The notes under the pieces are model-generated. The model was given only the letters and a program-made list of their open reading frames with translations, searched no databases and was not told the DNA's origin. DNA of 5,724 nucleotides. Source: an uncultured Collinsella sp. GTDB taxonomy: Bacteria; Actinomycetota; Coriobacteriia; Coriobacteriales; Coriobacteriaceae. Location: contig CATXML010000089.1 in NCBI GenBank assembly GCA_958372035.1, positions 1-5,724 of the forward strand, given 5' to 3'. Positions 1 through 5,519 of this stretch are shown in pieces (positions within the stretch are counted from its first letter, which is position 1; every line of letters begins with the position of its first letter). Made by a program: the position numbers and the translations under genes.

Positions 1-39
1 GCCAAACTATCAGCCCGGCGCCCCTTCAAAGCGTGGGTC

Positions 40-226
40 CCTGTAGACATCCTCCGCATGGTTGGCGCCGGGACGGTCGGGATGTTCCCTCAAAATCATT
101 CCGCAGCGCGAAGGCCCCTTGTCCGTCGCTCCGTAGGAGCTGGACATGGGGCCTTCATGCGCGAGGACGATTTTGAGGGAACATCCCGACCGTCCCGGAC
201 AGGTATATGAGGAGGATGTCTACAGG
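40..226 (-). repeat. Large palindromic element after thrB (copy 1 of a two-copy family)
   Basis: Read in the thrB sense, the family core spans 204 to 68 (137 nt). The outer stem is 30 perfect base pairs (68-97 with 169-198). It is followed by an internal loop (98-109 and 157-168) and an inner stem (110-124 with 142-156, one A/A mismatch). The 17-nt tip (125-141) itself folds as GCTCC-3nt-GGAGC (128-140). Outside the core, a further perfect 16-bp stem (40-55 with 211-226) contains the thrB stop codon. No T-run follows either arm, so this is not a classical intrinsic terminator, although so strong a hairpin just after a stop codon could still act as a transcript end or an RNA stabiliser. It shares loops and architecture with the element at 5520-5657. 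The pairing is seen directly; the role is inferred. It could instead be a non-autonomous mobile repeat. Confidence 0.85.
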
Positions 227-1101
227 TATTCGATCTGGGCGCCTTCCGTGTCGCACGTTAAAATATGCGTTTCACACTTAGGGAACTGCTCGCGCAGCTT
301 GACCTGCAGGAACTTTGCCACGATGGTGTCGTCGGTCACAGCCATGAGAGTTGAGCCCGAACCACTGATCCAAATGGTCTTGGCGCCTCCGTTAAGGCAG
401 GTGTCGCGCACGGCGTTGTAGTCGGGGATGAGGCGGCGGCGATGGGGCTCCTGGATGCGGTCGTCATTGGCGGCGGCAATCAGGTCAAGGTCGCCGGTCT
501 CCAGGCCGCGCGTCATGCCGGCGATGCGGCCCATTTGCCATACGGCGGTGGAGAGTGGAATCTCCTGCGGCACGACCTTGCGCGCCTCGCTCGTATGTAC
601 CTCGTAGGGCGGAATCACGGTAATAAAACGCAAGCGATCGCTCACCTCGTAGCGCAGACACTGGGGGAGCGAATCAGTCGGCGTAAAGGAGCAAACGGCA
701 CCACCCAGGATGGCAGGGGCGACGTTATCAGGATGGCCCTCGACCTCGGTGGCAATGCGGACGAGCTCGGCACGGTCGACGGTGTGGCCCGTCAGCGCGG
801 CGGCGGCCATAATGCCGGCGACGACGCAGGTGGAGCTGGAGCCCAGGCCGCGAGCGACGGGCACATCGGTTTGAATGTCGATGGCAACGGGAAAAGCCGG
901 CTCGTCCCATGCAGCCAGTGCATCGACAAAGCTCACGTAGACTAGGTTGTTCTCGTTTTGGAATTCCTCGGGGCAGCCCGTGATGGTGAGCTTGTCGGCG
1001 CGCTCAAAGGTGAAGTGCGAGTAGAGGCTGACGGCCATGCCGAGGGTGTCGTAGCCGATGCCTAGGTTGGCGCTGGTTGCTGGGACGGTGATTTTGATCA
1101 T
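220..1101 (-). CDS. thrB: Homoserine kinase
   Basis: This cytoplasmic GHMP-family kinase phosphorylates L-homoserine with ATP to O-phosphohomoserine, the substrate of ThrC. The protein is 293 aa, within the usual range of about 290-320. The three family motifs are present in order: the N-terminal PATSANLGIGYDTLG at 7-21, the phosphate-binding PVARGLGSSSTCVVAG at 81-96, and the C-terminal ISGSGSTLMAV at 245-255. EGHPDNVAPA at 121-130 is also typical. Small departures from the common consensus are I for P at residue 15, Y for F at 17 and S for P at 250; none removes a recognised catalytic group. The start at 1101 is chosen because AGGAGG lies six bases upstream and family homology begins at MIKITVPA. 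The in-frame ATG at 1173 would read through a palindrome and adds residues foreign to the family. The gene follows thrC on the same strand, but a terminator lies between them. Its stop codon is inside the palindrome at 40-226. Confidence 0.96.
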   Translation of the reverse strand: MIKITVPATSANLGIGYDTLGMAVSLYSHFTFERADKLTITGCPEEFQNENNLVYVSFVDALAAWDEPAFPVAIDIQTDVPVARGLGSSSTCVVAGIMAAAALTGHTVDRAELVRIATEVEGHPDNVAPAILGGAVCSFTPTDSLPQCLRYEVSDRLRFITVIPPYEVHTSEARKVVPQEIPLSTAVWQMGRIAGMTRGLETGDLDLIAAANDDRIQEPHRRRLIPDYNAVRDTCLNGGAKTIWISGSGSTLMAVTDDTIVAKFLQVKLREQFPKCETHILTCDTEGAQIEYL

Positions 1102-1107
1102 GTGGGT

Positions 1108-1113
1108 CCTCCT
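1108..1113 (-). promoter_or_regulatory. thrB ribosome-binding site
   Basis: The minus strand reads AGGAGG, a full match to the Shine-Dalgarno consensus, with a six-base gap to the ATG at 1101. It decides the start of thrB. The foot of the palindrome at 1116-1227 is only two bases upstream, so folding of that hairpin would place the site right beside a stable helix without covering it. Confidence 0.9.
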
Positions 1114-1115
1114 GG

Positions 1116-1227
1116 GCGGGTCCGGCCGTTTAGTTCGCTGCTCGGGCAGTCCTGGCTCGCTCGGAAAGCACATTAAGTGCTTTCCGGCTCGTGCGGAACT
1201 CGCGACGAACTAAACGGCCAGACCCGC
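1116..1227 (-). repeat. Large palindrome in the thrB leader
   Basis: Arms at 1116-1137 and 1206-1227 form a 22-bp stem with a single C/T difference. On the RNA in the thrB sense that difference is a G-U wobble, whereas on the opposite strand it would be a C-A mismatch, so the minus-strand transcript folds better. Inside is a second perfect 10-bp hairpin, 1162-1171 with 1177-1186, with an ATTAA loop (plus-strand reading). The two are separated by unequal, mostly unpaired strands. Its sequence does not match the elements at 40-226 and 5520-5657. It sits downstream of the thrC terminator and immediately upstream of the thrB ribosome-binding site. It could be an insulator, a leader structure controlling thrB, or an inserted repeat; the sequence alone does not decide. 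Confidence 0.8.
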
Positions 1228-1255
1228 TCGCATGTTCGTCATCATCCCGAAAGCT

Positions 1256-1290
1256 AAATAAAAAGAAGGTGCGCCGGCTTTCGCCGGCGC
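1256..1290 (-). terminator. Intrinsic terminator of thrC
   Basis: On the minus strand, 12 bases after the thrC stop, is a perfect 8-bp GC stem (1271-1278 with 1283-1290) closed by a GAAA tetraloop. It is followed by ACC and then a T-rich tail, TTCTTTTTATTT. GNRA loops stabilise such hairpins. The T-tract begins three bases after the stem, slightly late but acceptable. On the plus strand the hairpin is followed only by TTAATAA, so it points toward ending thrC transcripts. Its presence suggests that thrB is not simply co-transcribed at full level with thrC. Confidence 0.82.
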
Positions 1291-1302
1291 TTAATAAGGG
1301 AT

Positions 1303-2820
1303 CTAGTTGGTGCTCATTCGTTTTGCTGCGGACTCGACGTAGCTTGCCATCTCATCGACGTCGCAGACGTCTTCGAAGCGGACGGGTTTGGATTCGAGTT
1401 CGGCGAGCTGGGTCGGGGCGACCGTGTTGGTGGCCTGCTCGAGCACACGCATAGCCTCAAAATCATCCTCGGGAACGTTGAGGCCCAGGGCGTCGCAGCA
1501 GGCGCGCGGGAACTTGTAGGGGCTGGCGGTCGAAAGCAGCACGCGGGCCTTGGCGCCCTCGGCGGGAGCGACCTTTTCGAAGACGTGATAGCCGCAGGCG
1601 GTGTGCGGGTCGATCACGTAGCCGTTCGCGTCCCAGCACCTCTTGATGGCAGTGCGTACCTCGTCCTCGCTGGCCCAACCGCAGCCAAAGACGCTCTGAA
1701 TCTTTGCCAGCAGGTCGGCGGGAACTTCGTAGCGACCAGTCCGCGCCAGCTGCTCCATAAGGCCGGCAACGAGCTCACAGTCGCCATCGGACAGGAAGTA
1801 CAGCATGCGCTCCAGGTTAGAGCTGATGAGGATGTCCATCGACGGCGAGATGGTCGTGAAGAACGGGCGGTTACGGTCGTAAACGCCGGTGGTCAGGAAG
1901 TCGGCAAGCACGTTGTTCTTGTCGCTCGCCACGACGAGCTTGGCGACGGGCAGACCCATGCACTTGGCGTAGTAGCCGGCCAAGATATCGCCAAAGTTGC
2001 CGGTGGGCACACAGAACTCTACGGCGTCGCCAGCCTCGATAGCGCCGGCGCGCAGCAGTTGCGCATAGGCGGCAAAGTAGTAGACAACCTGCGGCACCAG
2101 GCGGCCGACGTTGATGGAGTTGGCACTCGAAAGCACAGTGCCGGCGGCTTCCAGGCGCTCGGCAAGCTCCTTATCGGCAAAGATGCGCTTGACGGCACTC
2201 TGGGCATCGTCGAAGTTGCCGCGGATGCCGCAGACGGCGACGTTATCGCCCTCCTGCGTGGACATCTGCAGATTCTGCACGCGGCTGACTTTGCCTTCGG
2301 GATAAAAGACGGTGATGCCCGTGCCCGGGGCGTCGGCAAAGCCGGCGAGTGCTGCCTTGCCCGTGTCGCCCGACGTGGCGGTGACGATCATGATGCGCTC
2401 GGCGCCGCCGTCCTTGGCGGAAGTGCGGGCCATCAGACGGGGGAGCATCTGCAGGGCGACGTCCTTGAAGGCGCTTGTGGGGCCGCCAAAGAGCTCCATC
2501 ACATAGGTCTGAGGGACGTCAGCGCCCGGTGCGGCGTCGAGTTTGACGAGCGGCGTGACCTCTTCGCTCGCGAACGTGCCGCGGTATGCCTCATTCACAC
2601 AGGCCGAAATTTCTTCGGTCGTGTAATCATTCAGTAACATTCCCAACACATCTTGAGCGATTTCAAAGTACGATTTATCTGCAAGCGAGCTGATATCGAC
2701 CTGCTGGGTGCCGAGCTCGTCCGAGACAAACAAACCCCCGTCGGGAGCGATGCCGGTACGGATTGCCACCTTACTTGAGCACGATAAAGTGCGTCCTCGT
2801 GTACTATGATAAGTTCCCAT
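1303..2820 (-). CDS. thrC: Threonine synthase
   Basis: This PLP-dependent lyase converts O-phosphohomoserine to L-threonine and phosphate in the cytoplasm, the last step of threonine synthesis. The protein is 505 aa, typical of the longer threonine synthase class (about 450-510). The N-terminal YHSTRG at 4-9 and IAPDGGLFV at 24-32 are hallmarks. The PLP-binding lysine is K119 in GPTSAFKDVALQ (113-124). The phosphate-holding loop is TSGDTGKAAL at 149-158, and VPTGNFGDILAGYYAK at 271-286 is another conserved segment. The reading frame is unbroken. The start at 2820 is preferred to the in-frame ATG at 2865 because GAGGAG lies nine bases before it and homology begins at once. The upstream ATG has no ribosome-binding site and would add 15 unrelated residues. 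The gene is divergent from lysC across 104 bp and is followed by its own terminator. Confidence 0.96.
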   Translation of the reverse strand: MGTYHSTRGRTLSCSSKVAIRTGIAPDGGLFVSDELGTQQVDISSLADKSYFEIAQDVLGMLLNDYTTEEISACVNEAYRGTFASEEVTPLVKLDAAPGADVPQTYVMELFGGPTSAFKDVALQMLPRLMARTSAKDGGAERIMIVTATSGDTGKAALAGFADAPGTGITVFYPEGKVSRVQNLQMSTQEGDNVAVCGIRGNFDDAQSAVKRIFADKELAERLEAAGTVLSSANSINVGRLVPQVVYYFAAYAQLLRAGAIEAGDAVEFCVPTGNFGDILAGYYAKCMGLPVAKLVVASDKNNVLADFLTTGVYDRNRPFFTTISPSMDILISSNLERMLYFLSDGDCELVAGLMEQLARTGRYEVPADLLAKIQSVFGCGWASEDEVRTAIKRCWDANGYVIDPHTACGYHVFEKVAPAEGAKARVLLSTASPYKFPRACCDALGLNVPEDDFEAMRVLEQATNTVAPTQLAELESKPVRFEDVCDVDEMASYVESAAKRMSTN

Positions 2821-2924
2821 ATAACACTGCTCCTCGGATGCCTTGGTCCCAATCGGTGAAACCATGGTATCAGAGCGCGCAAAATAGGTTCGCAGAGGCT
2901 TTTTAGAAAGGTAACCTCCAGCCC
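2821..2924. promoter_or_regulatory. Divergent thrC/lysC control region with a 16-bp palindrome
   Basis: All transcription of thrC (leftward) and possibly of lysC (rightward) must start in or near these 104 bp. A near-perfect palindrome, TGAAACCATGGTATCA, lies at 2857-2872 with one mismatched pair out of eight. Its centre is about 37 bp from the thrC start and 60 bp from the lysC start, a sensible place for a dimeric regulator to affect both genes. A weak plus-strand promoter can be drawn (TTGGTC at 2843 and GGTATC at 2866, 17-bp gap), which would put the palindrome over the -10 element. I see no convincing sigma-70-like pair for thrC. The region is too short for a lysine riboswitch, and no T-box features are visible. 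The regulatory role is inferred. Confidence 0.45.
2830..2835 (-). promoter_or_regulatory. thrC ribosome-binding site
   Basis: The minus strand reads GAGGAG nine bases before the ATG at 2820. No comparable site precedes the alternative ATG at 2865, which makes 2820 the likely start. Confidence 0.75.
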
Positions 2925-4313
2925 ATGATTAAGATTGCCAAGTTTGGCGGCTCGTCGGTCGCCGACGCCGAACACTTTAAGAAGATCAAGGCCATTGTCG
3001 ATGCCGACCCGGCCCGCCGTTTTGTGGTGGTTTCTGCCTGCGGTCGCCGTTTTAAGGGCGACACCAAGGTGACCGATCTGCTCTACCTGGTTAACGCGCA
3101 CGTCAAGTACCACGTGTCGTGCGAGGAGCTGCTCGAGGACATCGGCCAGCGCTATTTTGATATCGCTGACGAGCTGGGGCTCACCTATCCCATCCGCGAG
3201 GAGTTCGCGGCCTTTGCCGAGCGCGCCCGCTCGGGCGGCTACTCCACCGAGGAGCTTGTGAGCCGCGGCGAGTACTTCACCGCTCGCCTGATGGCCGAGT
3301 ACCTGGGCCTGCCGTTCCTGGATGCCGCGACGGTCGTGGCGTTCCATCACGACGGTACGCTCAGCATGAATCGTACCTGCGAGCTGGTGCAGGAGTACGG
3401 TCAGCAGGGCGGCTTTGTTATGCCCGGCTTCTATGGCGCGACGCGTGAGGGTCAGATTAAGCTACTCGATCGTGGCGGCGGCGATATTTCCGGCTCGATC
3501 CTGGCCAAATGCCTTGGTGCCGACCTGTATGAGAACTGGACCGACGTTTCGGGCTTCTATTCCGCCGATCCGCGTATTGTTCCCGAGGCTCAGCCCATTG
3601 CCCGCGTTACCTACGAGGAGCTGCGCGAGCTTTCGTACATGGGTGCAAGCGTCCTGCACGAGGAAGCTGTGTTCCCCGTGCGCGAGGCTGGTATTCCGCT
3701 GGTCATCAAGAACACCAATGCGCCGCAGGACCCCGGCACCATCATTAGCGAGACGGCTGATGAGGGCGAGGCGGAGCCCATCATTACCGGCGTGACCGGC
3801 AAGCGCGGCTTTGTCGCCATCAACGTTGCCCGCGACCGCACCAAGCCGCGTGTCGGCTTTATGCGCCGCGCGCTTTCGGTCTTCGAGCGCTATGACGTTT
3901 CCGTCGAGCACATGCCCACCGGTGTCGACCGCTTTGGCGCCGTGGTGCAGGAGCAGGACGTGCACGACTCGCTGTACTCGCTCGTGGGCGACATTCAGCA
4001 GGAGGTCGAGCCGCTCGAGATCGAGGTCGTTGAGGGCTTGGCGCTCATCGCGACCGTCGGCCGTAACCTGCGCGGCCGCGCAGGTATCTCGGGCCACCTG
4101 TTTGGCATGCTTGGCCAGGCCGGCGTGAGCGTGCGTATGATTTCGCAGAGCTGTGACGAGATCAACATCATTATCGGTGTCGAGGAGAAGGACTTCGACC
4201 TGGCGATTCGGACCATTTACCGCGCCTTCTCCGATGAGAACGGCATTGTGAAGGTCTCCGACCTGGAGGCTCCCGCGCCGGTCGATCCCGCCCCGGCCGC
4301 GCTCCACAAGTAG
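2925..4313 (+). CDS. lysC: Aspartate kinase, monofunctional, with two C-terminal ACT domains
   Basis: It phosphorylates L-aspartate to L-4-aspartyl phosphate, the entry step to lysine, threonine, methionine and diaminopimelate. At 462 aa with no dehydrogenase domain it is a monofunctional aspartokinase of the AK-III-like class. Kinase motifs are KFGGSSV at 6-12 (K6), SRGE at 113-116, RGGGDISGS at 183-191 and WTDVSGFYSADPR at 205-217. ACT domains follow at about 288-360 and 370-440 and normally bind lysine and/or threonine for feedback control; the effector cannot be read from sequence. The RGGGD motif has G where most family members have S. A Pro/Ala-rich tail (448-462) follows the second ACT domain. 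The start is fixed by homology beginning at MIKIAKFGG. The ribosome-binding site is poor: GAAAGG (2906-2911) lies 13 bases away, with the anti-consensus ACCTCC in between. A terminator-like hairpin separates it from asd. Confidence 0.96.
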   Translation: MIKIAKFGGSSVADAEHFKKIKAIVDADPARRFVVVSACGRRFKGDTKVTDLLYLVNAHVKYHVSCEELLEDIGQRYFDIADELGLTYPIREEFAAFAERARSGGYSTEELVSRGEYFTARLMAEYLGLPFLDAATVVAFHHDGTLSMNRTCELVQEYGQQGGFVMPGFYGATREGQIKLLDRGGGDISGSILAKCLGADLYENWTDVSGFYSADPRIVPEAQPIARVTYEELRELSYMGASVLHEEAVFPVREAGIPLVIKNTNAPQDPGTIISETADEGEAEPIITGVTGKRGFVAINVARDRTKPRVGFMRRALSVFERYDVSVEHMPTGVDRFGAVVQEQDVHDSLYSLVGDIQQEVEPLEIEVVEGLALIATVGRNLRGRAGISGHLFGMLGQAGVSVRMISQSCDEINIIIGVEEKDFDLAIRTIYRAFSDENGIVKVSDLEAPAPVDPAPAALHK

Positions 4314-4324
4314 CTGCTATCCCA

Positions 4325-4356
4325 GTAGATTTTTGGGACTTGCCTCAAAAATCTAC
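4325..4356. repeat. AT-rich hairpin downstream of lysC
   Basis: A perfect 11-bp inverted repeat, GTAGATTTTTG at 4325-4335 with CAAAAATCTAC at 4346-4356, encloses a 10-nt loop. It begins 11 bases after the lysC stop. The stem is AT-rich and stands out from its GC-rich surroundings. It has no T-run after the second arm, so it does not look like a standard terminator on either strand. It may be a small dispersed repeat or an mRNA 3'-end structure. Confidence 0.7.
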
Positions 4357-4364
4357 GGCGGGGC

Positions 4365-4386
4365 GTTTCGTTTCGGTTTCGTTTCG
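4365..4386. repeat. Two tandem copies of an 11-bp repeat
   Basis: GTTTCGTTTCG occurs twice back to back (4365-4375 and 4376-4386), each copy itself made of a shorter GTTTC period. GGGGCG-type runs lie on both sides (4359-4364 and 4389-4394). It sits between the lysC-downstream hairpin and the terminator-like hairpin. It may be slippage-prone simple sequence; no function is evident. Confidence 0.7.
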
Positions 4387-4389
4387 ACG

Positions 4390-4419
4390 GGGCGGGTTTC
4401 GTGCCCGCCCTGTTCTTGT
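4390..4419 (+). terminator. Terminator-like hairpin between lysC and asd
   Basis: GGGCGGG (4390-4396) pairs perfectly with CCCGCCC (4404-4410) around a 7-nt loop and is followed by TGTTCTTGT, a T-rich but interrupted tail. This fits a moderate intrinsic terminator for lysC. asd begins about 70 bases later, so asd may depend partly on read-through or on its own promoter near TATACA (4419-4424), for which I see no good -35 element. Confidence 0.55.
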
Positions 4420-4475
4420 ATACACTGGCAACAGTAATCGGCCTGCTCGGCGTGCGGGCAAAAGCCACAGCCTTT

Positions 4476-4483
4476 AAAGGGGG
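4476..4483 (+). promoter_or_regulatory. asd ribosome-binding site
   Basis: AAAGGGGG lies four bases before the ATG at 4488 and is the only purine-rich site nearby. It selects 4488 over the earlier in-frame GTG codon at 4401, which would start inside the terminator-like hairpin. Confidence 0.75.
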
Positions 4484-4487
4484 AAGC

Positions 4488-5513
4488 ATGAAACAGTACA
4501 CGGTTGCTATTTTGGGCGCGACGGGAGCCGTGGGCACCCAGATGCTCGAGTGCCTCAACGAGCAGGAGTTCCCGGTTGGCAAGCTCAAGCTGCTGGCGAG
4601 CGCGCGCTCTGCGGGCAAGACCGTTGAGTTCCGCGGCGAGCAGGTTGTGATTGAGGAAGCTTGCCCCGAGGCCTTTGAGGGCTGCGACATCGTGCTCGGC
4701 GCCGCCGGCGACGATATCGCGAAGGGGCTGCTGCCCGAGGCCGTCAAGCGTGGCGCCATCGTGGTAGACAACAGCCATGCCTTCCGCATGGATCCCGAGG
4801 TGCCGCTGGTCGTGCCCGAGATCAATGCCGACGATATCAAGTGGCATCACGGCCTTATCGCCAATCCCAACTGCGCGACTATCATCGGCCTGGTTCCTAC
4901 CTGGCCGCTGCATCAGCTCGCCGGCGTGAAGCGCATGATCGTCTCGACGTATCAGGCGGCTTCGGGCGCCGGTGCCCCCGGTATGGCCGAGCTCGAGGCT
5001 CAGCTGGCCGCCCTGGGCCGTGGCGAGGAGATTCCCGAGCCGCGCGCCTTTGCCGCCCAGTTGGCGAGCAACCTGATTCCGCAGATTGGCGGCGTCAAGG
5101 AAGAGGGCTTTACCTCCGAGGAGATGAAGCTGCAAAACGAGGGCCGCAAGATCATGCACCTGCCCGAGCTGCGCGTGAACTGCACCTGCGTGCGCGTGCC
5201 CGTGCTGCGCTCGCACTCCGAGAGCATTACGCTCGAGTTCGAGCGTGACATCACGGTTGAGGAGGCTCGTGCTGCGCTGGCTGCCGCTCCCGGCGTCAAG
5301 CTGGTTGACGACATGAGCGCCGAGGACGCGCACGATCGCTTCCCCATGCCGATGGATACGTCCGACCAGGACCTGATTTGGGTCGGTCGCGTGCGTCGCG
5401 ACATCTCGAACCCCGAGGCCGCGCGCGGCATCACCTTCTGGTGCTGCGGCGACCAAATCCGTAAGGGCGCGGCAACCAACGCCGTCCAGATCGCTAAGCT
5501 GCTCTGCGAGTAG
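4488..5513 (+). CDS. asd: Aspartate-semialdehyde dehydrogenase
   Basis: It reduces L-4-aspartyl phosphate with NADPH to L-aspartate 4-semialdehyde, the branch point between diaminopimelate/lysine and homoserine. The protein is 341 aa, as expected for the family (about 330-370). The Rossmann nucleotide loop is GATGAVG at 10-16, followed by SARS at 38-41. The catalytic cysteine is C129 in NPNCATI (126-132). STYQAASGAG at 153-162 carries the conserved glutamine Q156, EEMKLQNEGRKI at 211-222 is a substrate-binding helix, and VPVLRSHSE (237-245) carries the active-site histidine H243. QIRKGAATNAVQIA at 323-336 is the conserved C-terminal segment. DNSHAFR at 94-100 has H where DNSSAFR is usual. Homology begins at MKQYTVAILGATG, matching the start with the ribosome-binding site; an upstream extension of 29 residues is rejected. 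The gene follows lysC on the same strand and supplies the next pathway step. A large palindromic element begins six bases after its stop. Confidence 0.96.
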   Translation: MKQYTVAILGATGAVGTQMLECLNEQEFPVGKLKLLASARSAGKTVEFRGEQVVIEEACPEAFEGCDIVLGAAGDDIAKGLLPEAVKRGAIVVDNSHAFRMDPEVPLVVPEINADDIKWHHGLIANPNCATIIGLVPTWPLHQLAGVKRMIVSTYQAASGAGAPGMAELEAQLAALGRGEEIPEPRAFAAQLASNLIPQIGGVKEEGFTSEEMKLQNEGRKIMHLPELRVNCTCVRVPVLRSHSESITLEFERDITVEEARAALAAAPGVKLVDDMSAEDAHDRFPMPMDTSDQDLIWVGRVRRDISNPEAARGITFWCCGDQIRKGAATNAVQIAKLLCE

Positions 5514-5519
5514 CGGTTG

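Noticed and set aside
1..210. Plus-strand frame open from the window edge to TGA at 208-210
   Set aside because: Other frames are also open for much of this stretch, and it reads through the palindrome, so openness carries no information. No motif is recognisable.
442..945. 167-codon plus-strand frame
   Set aside because: It is a shadow of thrB on the opposite strand.
1102..1173. N-terminal extension of thrB to the ATG at 1173
   Set aside because: It translates one arm of the palindrome, bypasses a perfect ribosome-binding site and adds residues outside the family alignment.
1585..2637. 350-codon open frame on the plus strand
   Set aside because: It is antisense to thrC in a GC-rich region where third-position bias keeps opposite frames open. 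It has no ribosome-binding site or recognisable motif, and thrC is certain.
2821..2924. Lysine riboswitch or T-box leader before lysC
   Set aside because: The space is about 100 bases, shared with the thrC promoter, and none of the expected helices, T-box sequence or terminator/antiterminator pair is visible.
2631..3350. 239-codon minus-strand frame overlapping the thrC start, the divergent promoter region and lysC
   Set aside because: It crosses the intergenic region and two confirmed genes in another frame, with no family resemblance.
3462..4307. 281-codon open frame on the minus strand
   Set aside because: It is antisense to lysC with low-complexity composition and no start signal.
4401..4487. 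N-terminal extension of asd to the codon at 4401
   Set aside because: It starts inside a terminator-like hairpin with no ribosome-binding site, while 4488 has one and begins the conserved Rossmann fold.
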